64,000 nt of DNA from Platanthera guangdongensis. Lineage: Eukaryota > Streptophyta > Magnoliopsida > Asparagales > Orchidaceae. Of the stretch, positions 22,515 through 34,310 are shown piece after piece. The position numbers and the translations under genes are program-made. Under the pieces are notes generated by a model, which saw nothing but the letters and a program-made list of their open reading frames with translations, searched no databases and had not been told where the DNA came from. How positions within the stretch are numbered: position 1 is the first letter of the stretch; the number at the start of each line of letters is the position of its first letter. The DNA lies in contig CM077151.1 of assembly GCA_039583875.1 (NCBI GenBank), positions 114,284,609 to 114,348,608 on the forward strand, written 5' to 3'.

Positions 22515-24504
22515 CTAGTAAAGCGGGTACGACACACAGACTCTTGCTATGACAAATGAATCCCTTAACAAATCAGAAATTTGGGTTTGCAACTCTAGGT
22601 GTGCGGAAGGGTTTAACCGGTAGTGAGGAAGGTTGGGTAAAGAGGAACCCGAAATGAAATCTATCACATGTTGGATGTCCTGCATGGGGGGTAACATGGG
22701 CAGTAACTCGTCCGGATACACATCCTGAAACTCTTCTAAAAGTTTCCTTAACGCTGGCGGTAAATTATCAAAAGAGGCTACATCTTTTTTTATTTGCAGG
22801 CAAACTAACGTGTACATGAAACCATCCAGAAAAGTATCACGTGCAAACTCCTTTTTACCTATCAGACATAATGTTTTCTTCTCTACTGGAATAAGCGTGT
22901 CTTTAGAAGGGACAGCAGGATCCTTAGGCGGAGTGAGTTTCAAAATAATGGACTTGCCATTAAATTTGAACTCGTAAGTGTTAGCACGTCCCAGGTGAGT
23001 AACATCATGGTCGTAAAGGCACGGACCTCCTAAAAGAACATGACAAGCATCCATGGGGATGACGTCACACCAAATTTTCTCCGTATAAGCCTTGATGGTA
23101 AGGGGAACCAAGCAACGCTTCGAAACCGGAAGGAATGTCTTGTTAACCTAAGCAACCTTATAATGGTGAGGGTGAGGTTCGGTGGTTAACAACATTCGCG
23201 ACACCGCATTCTCCGAAATCACATTCATACAGCTTCCACTATTGATAATCAATTTGCACCACTTCTCTCCGCTCTTAAAATTTAACGAGAAAATATTCGT
23301 CTTATTCCAATCATCCGATGTTCGCAGAGTAGCCAAAATACACCCCATCACCATCATGTTAATATCATCCTCTATGTCGCTCAGTACTCCTTCTGATTCA
23401 GATTCTTCACCGGCCTCATACATGAGCTCGGCGGATTCAGACGAGGTATCTAAAAGTGCTAGGGGTTTGAGCTTGGTTGGACACTCACTAACATAATAAC
23501 CTTGAATACTACAAGCAAAAGAAGTAGCATTCGCCTTGCTAATCCTACCAACGGGCAGTCTCACCGGTCATGCTTCTCAGATTCCTAGACGTAATGACAA
23601 TCAAGTTCGGGTCAGCGGACCGGAACTTGCCCTTATCCTTATGGGTGGATATGGGGGGTGGTCATAAGATGTACTTTCCCTTCTGAAAGGAGCGAGATTT
23701 GGACTTGAAAGCATTGTGCTTCTCAATATCCAATGCAGTGTTAAAAGTAGTGTTCAAGTCGGTTTGACCATACCGCAGGAGCTTACCCTGAATGTCGGGG
23801 TTGAGTCCCTTACTAAACCTAGAGAGGGTGATCTCTGGCATCTCCCTAACATCGCACCTGACCATCATGTCCTTAAGGAGGCTCATGTAATCATCGACCG
23901 ACCTATTCCCTTGTTTCAGAGTAGCTAACTCATCAAACATCTGCGTCCCATGGTACGCAGGAACGTACTGATCAGTCAACATGACTTTCATGCCAGCCCA
24001 ACCAATAGGTGGTAAACCATTCACCGCACCTAGACATCGTTCCTCATTCAGTCAAAATGTTTTGGCCCTGCCTAACAACTTCATCCCCGCAACTCGCACC
24101 TTGTGCTCGTCGGTCAGATTGTGCCACTCGAAATAACACTCTATCTCCATAACTCAATCTAAGAACACTTGGGGTTCACCTAGTCCGTCGTACGATCAGG
24201 GTTTGATTCGGACAACCCTAGTGATATCAAACTCGTACGGTGCCTGGTTATTATGATTAGATGCACGCGAGACATAATCGTTATTATTATTATTGTTATT
24301 TCCTTCATCACGTTGGCGGGCCGCCTGATTAGGGGGAGCTGCTAGGTTTAATCGCAGTTCATGAATCATCTCCCTGATGTCCGTTAGCTGATCAGTGAAC
24401 TCCCGACGGAGGTCATCAATCGTTGTAGTACCGTGACCCGTATCCCGGTCGTCCTCCATATTGGAGGAAGAGGGGGTATACTCCGTGCCTAGTCTAGTGC
24501 GCAT
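22515..24504 (-). pseudogene. G1 gag, zinc knuckle and protease
   Basis: 24504-24196 is the Gag N-terminus, acidic with an Asn run. 24024-23662 is the Gag core (WAGMKVMLTDQYVPAYHG; KQGNRSVDDYMSLLKDM). 23564-23148 holds a degraded zinc knuckle (CSIQGYYVSECP, with a Cys and the His position altered) and the protease (CKLIINSGSCMNVIS). The family has IDSGS here, so the catalytic Asp is Asn in this copy. 23111-22515 is the protease-to-RT linker (HVLLGGPCLYDHDVTH). The segments are in different frames or separated by stops. Confidence 0.75.
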
Positions 24505-24794
24505 TCACTGACAGAAGCTTGACCCTGACTAGTAGAAATTTTATAAAAGATATATATTTTTTCTAATAATACTTAATAAAAATAAGATATATATTTTTAA
24601 TTTCTTACTAAGAAAATGATGGAGATTTTCCAGAAATTATTTTTTTTGGATTTTGAAAAAAATTGAGAATTTTAGGCCGCTATTGGCAAACCAGATTTTT
24701 TTTTGGTTTTTTGAATAACGAAACGTGCTAGACAAGTGTGTGTCGGCGTCCTAAGAATATTAGGATGGTGTCAATTAAGAAATCGACACGAATC

Positions 24795-24811
24795 TGGCTC
24801 TGATACCAAAT
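24795..24811 (-). other. G1 primer-binding site, initiator tRNA-Met type
   Basis: The minus strand reads TGGTATCAGAGCCAG a few bases after the 5' LTR end at 24812. Identical in type to those of the gag-only element, C2 and G5. Confidence 0.88.
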
Positions 24812-25726
24812 TGATGCAGGCTACGTCACCCGACGAACCGCAACGGACAAACGACACCGAATTACTCTCTCTCGTTCAAATTCTACGCTCGCACAAATAA
24901 AACGCAGCACTCCCGATTTGCGATATTATTTTTCCAATGCTAAAGTACGGGTTCTCCACACCCTTAGAGATCAAATAGAGGCTATGAGCCAATATCCTCT
25001 CAGGCGAAAAGGATCTATCCGATCCGGTCGAGCGTGTGTTATAGCAAAAGAGATCCACCGAAAAATAACGATTCGAAAAAAGGTAGATTTCTCCAAACAA
25101 AAAGAAAACGAGGTCCGCCAATTCTCACGAATTTAAATAGATCAAAAGAAAACTACAAAATCGTTTGGATCAAAACCACGATTATATCAAAGTAAACACC
25201 ACAAGATTTATTTAAGAGGGAAGCACTCAAAGGTAGAAATTTCGTTACCCCAATCGGAAGATGTTTCTGATGAACTAAAATGGTTCACTCTTCTACGGTT
25301 CCGCCAGGGTCACACCGAACAGAGAGAAACTCGTCCGCCTTCCTCGCTTTACGCCGGAGAAGGTTCGTCGTCGCCGGAGATGTTGTCCTAGGCCGAAGTC
25401 CCCCAAGGAGGGGGGGGGGGGTTGGAGGTATGCCGAACCCTAGGTTGGGAAGCCCTTGGTGGCCGAACTCCTCAAGGGGGAATATCCTTCGATTTGTTGG
25501 ACGTAGTTGGAGAGGTGAAGGGATTTGTGGTGGAGAAGATAGGAGGGAAGAGGGGGAAGAGTTGTGGCCGAACCACAATAGGGAAGAGGAAAGGAGGCCG
25601 ACGGCCAAAGGAGGGAGGCATGAGGAGATTCTCAGATAGAATTTAGATTTTCTTTCATTTATCAATAATAATAATTTCAACAACACATGGCCTTATATAA
25701 GACTAACAAAATCCGGGCTATATGCA
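24812..25726 (-). repeat. G1 5' LTR, truncated
   Basis: Matches 18576 to about 19490. Similarity stops after CTATATGCA. A G-run of about ten at 25411-25420 replaces a GGAGGGGGG context in the other LTR. The missing portion corresponds to 19493-19779. Confidence 0.8.
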
Positions 25727-27968
25727 GATCGGACTCAGGAACCTGACGGCGCTGACACGAAAGGTAAGACAATTCCAAAATAAAAATGAAATGCCTCAGA
25801 ACATTGAAATAAACAGAGTGAGTAAAGTAAAATATAGAACAACAACAGAAGCAAAAATACATGAGTGTACCAGTTTCTCATGATGCGAGGCCACCAAATC
25901 AGACGAGCAAACAAAAGAGCTAAACAGAACAAGTTAGTGTATTAGACTACTCCGGAGCATAGCCTAACACCATTCATGTAATATGTTGTAAGTCATGTTC
26001 GATGAAGGGTGTATGTGCTATAGCGGGCGCCCATGGTTCACAATCAGAACCGCGTGCAAGTCTTGTCAGAAAAGTAATCCTGCTTGCCTTGATGCTGACT
26101 ACAGACGGATGCCCAGTTAGACGCTACAGTTCAAGGATATGCTTACAACTACAGATTTGTTTTCGAGTTTCATACTTAGGTGATTATTTATCATATCAAG
26201 ACCTGATATAAACTTATCGATTCAGCTGTACAATATTAGAGTTCATGAACGCGTGAATAGAAGAATTTAGTTATGCAGCAACATTCGCTCGAGTCTTAGA
26301 ACCAGACAGACCTAAGAAACCAGACAGACGTCAAAAACCAGACAGACATCGGAAATCAGACATACATTGGAAATCGGACAGACAACAGAGAAGAAATCTA
26401 ACAGTGAGTTTTGAATCTTGCGGGTTCGAGGGGGTTAATGTCATAATAACCAGAAGATTTTTCGAGTAAAACGCAGAGGTAAGCTGACACGTATTGGATC
26501 GAGGAAGTCAAGTAATCATATAGGTTAAATCATCCTTGGACTCAAGTATTTTCCACGTAAAAAGTGCGTTACGAGCATGATACTTCAAAACATCAATTAT
26601 ATACTTGCTAACCAGAATTCATTACATTTATTATCGTGACAATGTTGCTCGTGATTAACGCTTTGCTATTCTTCAAATTATTCCTCAAAAGAGACAGAAT
26701 CCATCAATATACATATTCAATTAAGTATCGTTCACTAACTCGTCCCCCAATTATCCAAATATCATTCTTTACCCTCATGACTCGCGTTATTCCTATCGCG
26801 GGAACCTCAAAAGGATAACAAGTCTATTTAGGGATTCGAGGTCTAAATTATTTGACGAAACAAAAAATCAAGAACGAATTCAGACAAATATAAGATCAGA
26901 CAAGTTAAATAAGTTCAATGTTTGCAAGAGAGAAGGATCTCTACTTATCTGAAGGAAGCTGCAATTGGCGGCGGCGGCTAAGCGGCGCTAACAAAATTGG
27001 CACTCCTCAAGTGAACCTGTTCAAGAACGATGGATGCAAATATAACAAAATATCAATATGCTAACAAGCAATTGCTCGCTACAAAAATTGAATCAAAGGC
27101 GGCTAAGAGATATACCTCCCTCAAGAGTGAGGCGAGAAAAGATTCCACGCGGAGACGGAGACTTGACGATGCTTGGGTTAGGGGAAACCCTAAATCAGAG
27201 AGTGTCTCCTTCACGAACCGTCAAAGGATGCGACGAACGATGTCAGAGAACACAAATACTCAAAGGTTAGACGATCACAAAGAGGCACACCAATTTGAAA
27301 TCACAAAAATGCGCAACTAGAGGCACAAATAAATCATTAGGGCTATGATAAATTTGAATAGAAGAGGATAATAGGGAAAATTTTACCCACGGAAGTCAAG
27401 TCCGGGCTCAAGGAGGAGAGGGAACCAAACCCGAGTCATTTCTGGAAATTCACGGCCAAATCGACGAAGAAGAGGGCGGAGGAAAGGGACTGCTGACCAT
27501 ATTGAGGAGAAGCTGAAGCAGTCGGCCTCCGGAAACGGAGAAGAAAGCGGTGAGGGGGCTGCTGGAGGGAGATGATGCCGACGGCCCGAGGTTGGAGTCG
27601 TCGACCAGAGTGAGAGGAGGCGGCGGCCACAAGGGAAGGAGAAGCCGCAGGAAGCTGCCGGCCCCAGTAGAGGAGAAGGGGAAGCCGTCGGGCAGAGTAA
27701 GAGGAAAAGGCGCAGAGTCGACTACTTGGGAAGAAGGAGGAGGAGGCGGGATCGACAAGGTTGCGGCTGAGCGCTTGCGGGATAATCGCGGAAACGGGAG
27801 ACTGCGGGTGCGGGAAACCTAGGACGACGGGTTGAAATAAAAAGGAGGGGCTCGGTTTAAGAGTTAAGAGGGAGAAAATGAAAACTCATTTCACATATTT
27901 ACAAAATTGCCACTTGATTAGATTATTTTATTAATTTGTTTCTCTTCAAATAAATAGGGATTGTTACA
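25727..27968 (-). mobile_element. LTR-like block X, left end undefined
   Basis: Non-coding block abutting the broken G1 LTR. Its right end reads GGGATTGTTACA on the plus strand (minus strand TGTAACAATCCC), a typical LTR start for the TGTAACA-type families seen at 1682 and 6288. A GC-rich transcribed-leader-like stretch (27400-27800) and T/A-rich stretches fit LTR character. I could not find a matching left terminus or a CGAAC duplication. It may be a truncated solo LTR joined to G1 by deletion. Confidence 0.45.
26295..26395. repeat. Short tandem repeat, about 18-bp unit
   Basis: Five to six copies of a unit like AAACCAGACAGACNTCNNA within block X, with drift between copies. Confidence 0.7.
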
Positions 27969-28029
27969 CGAACCAACCGATACCCGCCGACTAGCCGAAC
28001 CGAACTTAAAGTAAATAAACCGGACAAAA

Positions 28030-28290
28030 CAGAATTCGTCGAGTATCACGTCGATATTTGACGAATCAAAAGATATTCGTCGAGATAACACGAATATACT
28101 CGACGAATCGATACAGAGCAAATCTTCTGTGTATTAAGAGGATATTCGACGAATCGCGATACTCGATGAATGAGTCTAATTCGTCGAAACTGTCATGACG
28201 ATACTCGACGAATCTGGGACAGAAGCGTTGAGATGTCACGACGATACTCGACGAATTCAAACCATTCGTCGAAACCTCTCAGCCATACTC
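28030..28290. repeat. TCGTCGA/ACTCGACGAA repeats in the C1 LTR
   Basis: About eight copies of ATACTCGACGAAT or its complement ATTCGTCGAGTAT at irregular spacing. It occupies the position of the 41-bp tandem repeat in the C2 LTR. Confidence 0.7.
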
Positions 28291-29736
28291 GACCAATTTG
28301 CCTTAGAATCTTTCGATTACTTACCTGATGACCCATATTCATAATATAGGTCCCGGAATGAAAATCCTTCACACCAAGAACGTCATAGGCTTGGTTCTTC
28401 ACTCATGTCACATATGAGCAAGGCCAACACAAATCTTACCAACTTCTCCAATGCTCTTATGTGCAACCCCATAAGCTCATATTGCGTTGGCAGTGACGCC
28501 ACATGTTTGATCACGTACAGATCACCATGGTAATACCAACAATCTCTTTCAAAGGAGTTACAGGAGAGGCTCAATCGTGGCAGGGCGCTCAACTCCTCCC
28601 GCACTGCCGAGCTGAGCCCCTGACTCTCTATCCAGTCACCGCGTGAGTCACCTAAGCGCGAGCCTGCGAAAATAGCCAAATCCGACCCAAAAGCTGGCGA
28701 GGCCATCCTTGATGATTGTGCCCCTGCGCCGGACCGTGGACTCGCCTTTTCCTCTTCCAAACCGGGCGCCCAACCTAAAGGGAAGGATGTTGACGACACC
28801 CCGCCGATCCTGATACTTGTCATCACGAGGATGCCGACACCCCTTTGGCGCTAGACGATTCTATATTGAAGGACTCACGCCCCCAAACCACCACTGATGG
28901 GCATGCGATAGGCCAAGCCCCTACCTTTGGAACCACCGGACTCGGCTCGCTGTCGCTGAAAATGCCGGGCCGCGAACCATCTTGTGACCCTACCCCCGAT
29001 CCTGCATTCGCGGAGGGAGGCGTTGGGGACATCCCCATTCCTGGTTTTGATCTAATTACCTACCCAAACTCCTATCTGCCAGGTCACAGCATGATGCTCA
29101 CTTCTCTCACTCGCCACCCTCAGGAACAACCGAGCTCATCCTGCCAGCCATACCTCCGGAGGACGTTTGCCTCGCACGGTTAGTTGAAGCACTCACCATA
29201 TTTAGAACCCCAAGTCTCTCATTTGGATTGGTTATCATCGCAGGCCTTCCCGGTCAATCTGAAGCCGAAGAATCCTCCGACCCCGGGCTCCACTCGCCAC
29301 CTCCCTCTCCCAACGCGCTGGAAGACTTCCTGGATGCCTCAATTGAGCCCGCCGAGCTGAGGAGGAGAACTGTTGGGATCCTCAGGAAGTATGGGCTCGC
29401 TCTGCGCGAGGTTCAAGAGGAGAGGGTTGTCGACGAGCAGCAGCTGCGCGCACTGGAACAGGACTACGTGCTGTTGGCTGACGAGGTGAGGCGCGGCTCG
29501 GCTAGCGGGATGACTTCCCCAAGACCACTCGTGGATCAGATACAGGAGAACCTGCGCTTCATACACCAGGACCTCGAATTGGTCTGCGAGTTCAATAATC
29601 CTCGCCGATCACCGGGGACGGGGGCGCGATGCCGGGGTAGATGGAAATGGCTCCCGAGCTGAGCCTATCGACACTCGCCCCTTGGACTCCTTAGCTCTCG
29701 CATCTTGTGAACTTTCCCCTGTAATATGTTTTTTCT

Positions 29737-31544
29737 ATGAACTCTCGCACTACTGTGCTTAATAATTTTACTGACGAGCTCGCCTTCCCCATCTCGCATT
29801 TCGAGGTGGGGCTGTGTCTACCCCTCTGGCCAGAGGTTCACCAGGTGTTCAAGTACTTCGGGGCTATCCCCGCGCAGATGAACCCCAACGCGATCGCCAT
29901 GCTTGTGGCTTTCACGAGCTTCCATCGGAGGGAACAACTTGAGTTCAATCTCGCCGTTTTCCAGAAGCTGTTCTTCTACCGCGCCACCAATGACGAGGTC
30001 GCGTTCTTTGCCGGCTCGCAGTTTAAGGTGTGAGACAACCAACAAGAACCATAACTGGTTCACCAAGTTCATCTTTATCAAGGGCAATCTCGGCAACATC
30101 CCCTATTCGTCCATTCAATGGGGCGAGGAGACATACCGGCCGCAAACCTTGATGGACGACGACTCCAACCTCCACCAATTCTTCCTCCACAAAGACTTCG
30201 AGGTCGCCTTCCTGCAAAGAGGCCTCGACTCGCTCCCTCCAGTTCTTCCCGGCGAAGGTACATCGTCCCTCTTCTTGTCCGAGAACTCGCCCAAATGGGC
30301 CATCTTTACTGATATGGTTGAGTTTATTTTCTGCAGGAGAGCGGCTGTTCCCGGAGCACCCGCCTTTTGCGGATTCGGGGCTACACCCTGACCCACTCGC
30401 GCGGGAGAGGGCAGCTCCAGCGGCTTGCCGAATGGAGCAGGATTCGACCAAGTCCATCAGCCAAAAGCGGCCTGACCTCGGTAGCTCTAGCTCGCTTCGC
30501 CTTCCACCGCCGCCAAAAAGACTAAAAAAGGCGGTGGTATCCAAGGGCAAGCAGATCTTGCTCGACTCGCCCGAGAAGGAGGGAGGAGACGGTGACCTTC
30601 CTGCGCCCACGGATGTCGAAGTATCCGGGGCCCGCGAGCCGGGCATGCCGAGTGACCATCAAAACTATGGTCTCTGCAGGAAGCCGAAGGACCAGCTCAG
30701 CGAGCCGATGGTTCAGTGGGATGAGAAGGCCCACGGGGTGTCCATCTCTTCTCTCCTCCCATCCTGGTCCGAGCGCGGGCCTCCCAGCGGGCATGCCTTT
30801 GCCCTTGTCTTCGGTCTCTAAGGTCGCGAGGACCCCGGAGACTACGACGACATGACCCTGCAGCGGCTCGCCCATGAATGCACGCGAGCCCAGATGCGCG
30901 CCATGGAGCTCGCGCACATGTCTGTTCGCCGCGGCTTCACCCTCAACCGTAAGTGGACAGATGCCGAGGAAGCCCGGGCTCTCGCCGCAGACGATGTGGC
31001 TGATTTGAAGAAGAGGCTGGAGGTCACCGAAACCCTTCTCGCGAAGAGTGCCGGTGGGGTGGTAAGTGTTAGTTAATTTTTCCTTTTTTCTTTCACTCGC
31101 ATAGTCCCTTTGCTTACACCTTTCACTTCGCAGGATGCTGATACTGCCGACCGCCTGCGCATTCGCGCGACTGACCTCGAGGAAAGGAACAAACAGCTGG
31201 AGGAATAGAATAAGCTGCTTCATGGCGTGGTCAGTCGCCTGATGGATTCCCTCCTTACCTCGACTCGCGCCGAGCCGAGCTCCCAGGCCAAGAAGCCAAA
31301 TTCTTTCAGCGATGCGGAGGTCAATGAAATGCTGAGGGTCAACTCCATCAAAGCCGCTGATCACATTCTTCAGGTTATGCGAGACCTAAAGGTGTTGACA
31401 GCAGACTGCAAGAAGGTGACTACAAAAGACTTGGTCCCGGAGCTGTTTCTCCCCGTCCCCACCCCTGGCGAGGAGGACGATTTCGACTCGCTATTTGACG
31501 AGGTGGAGGGCTTTCGAGATGAACCTTCAGAGGGAGGCGATTAG
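29737..31544 (+). pseudogene. G2 antisense gene 2 (aORF2), 5' truncated
   Basis: Corresponds to the G3 gene at 40299-42437, but its promoter, start and first 60 or so codons are deleted between AATAATTTTA and GACGAGCTCGCC near 29760-29777. Exon 1 has LAFPISHFEVGLCLPLWPEV and PAQMNPNAIAMLVAFTSFHR, resembling the plant 'putative gypsy-type transposon' domain (PF04195-like, from memory). A frameshift lies at about 30030. Putative introns: 30258-30336 and 31062-31133 (perfect GTAAGT donor, CAG acceptor). Exon 2 has a stop where G3 has Tyr (GL*G against GLYG, near 30820). The last exon ends in an acidic stretch (EEDDFDSLFDEVEGFRDE). Another stop lies near 31207. Confidence 0.65.
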
Positions 31545-32254
31545 GGGGCCTGATTGTAAACCTTTTTCTTTCTTTGTAATGACCCCCCTTTTTTTGTATA
31601 CTCGCCGCGAGGCGGTTCCCTTTTTGTAATCGCTATAAATTAATGAAATTTATATTTGACAAAGTTTTGTTCTGTTCTTTCTATATCTACTCGTCATGTT
31701 GTAGTGCTGCACTCGCACGCACATACCACCCGTTGAGGTGCCACTTCCCCTAAGGTAGAACTCGCCATTAGAATCCCTCTTAGTTAGGTTAAGAATACGT
31801 ACCTATGCGAAGGCCTCGAGATCTCGCCCCCCTTTAATAATAAGAGTTAGACCACTCGCCGCGCTTGAACCCGCGACCTTCAGACAATCGGACGGGTCAT
31901 TATGAGGCCTGATTTTCCCAAGTTGAAAAAGCGATGGGTCGGGTAGCAGTCGCCGAGAGCAGCCTCGTGCCTTCGCACCAGCCTGCTAGTTCTCGCGTAT
32001 CCCCTTAGGGACTAAGTATGAGCAGAGGGTTAAGCTCGGCTCGGCTTCCTAGCCCAGAGGTATGCGAGTCCCCCGGCCAGCGAGATCTACCCTCGATCGG
32101 CTGGACTCGCTCTCTTTTAACACTGTTTTGCCGAGTGGTTATGGTCCCCCACTTGTTGGCGAGATCTTGGCCAGCTAAAGCCTGGTCAGATGGATTTTGC
32201 AGGATCCCACATTTTTGCGTCCCCAAATGATTTTCTGTCCTACCAACTAGGGGC
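31545..32254. other. G2 region between antisense gene 2 and the tandem array
   Basis: Non-coding. It begins with an AT-rich stretch including TAATGAAATTTATA (about 31640-31660) that could serve as an antisense-gene 3' end. The remainder contains many CTCGCC words and degenerate pieces of the downstream repeat. Nothing else is recognised. Confidence 0.5.
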
Positions 32255-32822
32255 AGGGGGATTTGCTCGAGGTTAACTTTGGAGACACCATCGAGTGACA
32301 TCCAGCCCTGCCCGATAGTGGGAGCCTGACAGCGGGATTTGCTCGGGGTCAACTTGGGAGACACCATCAAGTGACATCCAGCCCTGCCAGCTAGTGGGAG
32401 CCTGGAAGCGGGATCTGCTCTGGGTTAACTTGGGAGACACCATCGAGCGACATCCTGCCCTGCCAGCTAGTGGGAGCCTGACAGCGGGATCTGCTCGGGG
32501 TCAACTTGGTAGACACCATTGGGTGACATCCAACCCTTCCAGCTAGTGAGAGCCTGACAGCAGGATCTGCTCGGGGTCAACTTGGGAGACACCATCGAGT
32601 GACATCCAACCCTGACAGCTAGTGAGAGCCTGACAGCGGGATCTGCTCGGGGTCAACTTGGGAGACACCATCGAGTGACATCCAGCTCTGACAGCTAGTG
32701 GGAGCCTGACAACGAGATCTGCTCGGGGTCAACTTGGGAGACACCATCGAGTGACATCAAACCCTGCCAGCTAGTGGGAGACTGACAGCGAGATCTGCTT
32801 GGGGTCAACTTTGTGAACACCA
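32255..32822. repeat. G2 tandem array, 76-bp unit, about 7.5 copies
   Basis: The phrase ATCTGCTCGGGGTCAACTT (or a variant) recurs at 32261, 32337, 32413, 32489, 32565, 32641, 32717 and 32793, exactly 76 bases apart. The unit also contains GACACCATCGAGTGACATCC and CCAGCTAGTGGGAGCCTGAC. It lies between integrase and the 3' part of the element, where Tat/Ogre elements are known to carry variable tandem repeats. Confidence 0.93.
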
Positions 32823-32899
32823 CCTATTCATGTAATTCATTGCAAAAAGATTGGAATATCAAGGGATTTCATATTAGAAAAAGAAGTTACATGCACAGT

Positions 32900-34292
32900 T
32901 TAAGGATATAAGCGTTTCAAATCATCCCCGCTCCATGTGTGACTTTGAGTCTCCCCCTCCACATTCTGGATGCGATACCCTCTTGATCTCAATGCTTCCT
33001 TAACTATATATAGACCCTCCCAGTTTGGGTTAAGCTTTCCCACTGTCGCTGATCTTCCTGCGGCATCCACCTTTTTCAGGATCATGTCTCCTTCTGTGAA
33101 TTGCTTTATTCTAACATGTTTATCGAAATACCTGGCCATCCTTCGCTTAATTTCCTCTTGCCTAACAACGGCCACATCGCGGAGTTCCTCTGTCAGATCC
33201 AGAAAGAGTCGCAGCTCATCCTCGTTCTCGAGCCTCCATTCCTCTCCACCTCCTTCTGCCTCTACTACTCGCGGTGTCCGGACCTCGAACTCTACCGGGA
33301 GCATAGCTTCGCAGCCATGGGAGAGCTTGAAGGGGGTCTCCCCCGTGGCCGTGTCGGGAGTGGTTCTCAGGGCCCAAAGGACCGAAGGGAGTTGCTCCAC
33401 CCAGCTCCCTTTCAGATTCTCCACCTTCTTTTTCAGCAAGTTCACGATGATCTTGTTTGCCACCTTCTCCTGCCCGTTGCTCCTGTGATGGTGGACCGAC
33501 GCGAACCTAAGATCAATCCCTTGGTGGCCACAAAAACTGATGAATTCAGCGCTGGTGAATTGTGGCCCATTGTCCGTGACAATAGCCTGAGGCAACCCGT
33601 GCCGACAAATGATTTCTCCCCATACAAAATTTCGAATTACTTGGGAGGTCACCTTGGCCAGTGCCTCGACCTCCATTCACTTAGAAAAATTGTCGATCAT
33701 GACCAATAAGAACCTTCTCTGCCCGCTGGCCTGGGGGAAGGGTTCTACTAGATCCATTCTCCAAATAACGAAGGACTAGGGGGCGGTGATGCTTCAGCAG
33801 TTGGAGCGGGGCGAACATCTGGCATTTCTTGACGAACTCGGTGGCATCCCGGCTCAGGGTCGGCCAAAAATACCCTTGCCTGACTATTCTCCCCTCTAGA
33901 GTCCTGCTCCCTGAATGGCTCCCACACTCCCCTGCATGGACTTCTTTCGGAATTCTCGGGACCTCCTCTTCAGCCACGCAACGTGCTAGCAACCCCGAGA
34001 GGGTCTTTCTGTATAGCTTCCCATCGCGCATTAGGTAATTTCCCGACTTATGCTTGAAGCGCTTTTTGTCTATGCCTTTCGGGAACTCCCCTGTGGACAA
34101 GAAAACTGCGAAGGGATCTATCCAGGATGGGTGTTGACTCACTTTCATCAGTTTCCCCTCCTCGACAGAAGGGCGGAATAGGTCGGTAATGGTTCTTCCC
34201 GCACGGGGTCCGAACTTGGCCAGTTGATCTACTTGCACATTTTCTTCCCGCAGGGCCAATTGATCTACCTGCACATTTTCTTCCCTCGGCAC
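32900..34292 (-). pseudogene. G2 integrase
   Basis: 34292-33681: zinc-binding domain (VHAGECGSHSGSRTLEGRIV; KKCQMFAPLQLLKHH, the CxxC degraded). 33676-32900: core and C-terminus (IICRHGLPQAIVTDNGPQFT with the second catalytic Asp; then HHHRSNGQEKVANKI). In G3 the same position reads SNGQVEATNK with Glu, so the catalytic Glu position is Lys here. The C-terminal GPY/F-like part (GKLNPNWEGLYIVKEAL) and the terminal HTWSGDDLKRLYP are intact. A stop and a frameshift separate the blocks. Confidence 0.82.
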
Positions 34293-34310
34293 ATGTCAGA
34301 TGGAAAATGT

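Larger units (their letters stand above)
18576..25726 (-). mobile_element. G1: chromovirus-like Ty3/gypsy element, right LTR truncated
   Basis: The 3' LTR 18576-19779 and 5' LTR 24812-25726 share their TGATGCAGGCTACGTCACCC end. The interior encodes gag, protease, RT, RNase H and integrase with a chromodomain-like tail, all on the minus strand and broken by frameshifts. The LTRs differ by several substitutions and small indels, so it is older than the gag-only element. The 5' LTR loses similarity at about 25726, some 290 bases short of its outer end, so no right TSD is found; the left flank is ATCAG. Inserted in the C1 LTR. Confidence 0.85.
18187..28541 (-). mobile_element. C1: copia-type solo LTR with nested G1
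   Basis: Left part 18187-18575 begins TGTTGGGTTTTGCTAGGATGA and continues ATACAATACTTGTGCACG, matching the start of the C2 LTR (TGTTGGGTTTC...ACAACACTTGTGCACG). Right part 27969-28541 contains ACTCGACGAAT repeats and ends ATCACCATGGTAATACCAACA, matching the C2 LTR end. Part of the middle of the LTR is missing. The flanks GCCTC (18182-18186) and ATCTC (28542-28546) agree at only three of five bases. It is clearly older than C2 and interrupts antisense gene 1 of G2. Confidence 0.78.
18180..29662 (+). pseudogene. G2 antisense gene 1 (aORF1), split by a copia solo LTR
   Basis: ATG at 18180 (MP...) is cut after two codons by the solo LTR at 18187-28541 and resumes at 28542. Exon 1 contains TTGLGSLSLKMPGREPS (28942-28990), parallel to TTSLDSLKPKLPARAPS in G3. 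A putative intron at 29179-29243 (GTTAGT...GCAG) leads to exon 2, 29244-29662, which encodes a charged, coiled-coil-like segment (DASIEPAELRRRTVGILRKY; LRALEQDYVLLADEVRRG) ending GRWKWLPS. The G3 counterpart ends with the same GRWKWLPS. Function unknown. Plus-strand accessory ORFs antisense to gag-pol are known from Tat-lineage elements. Confidence 0.65.

Noticed and set aside
27030..27822. Possible small host gene with GC-rich 5' end (either strand)
   Set aside because: No domain, no consistent long frame; continuous with an LTR-like block ending in TGTTACA.
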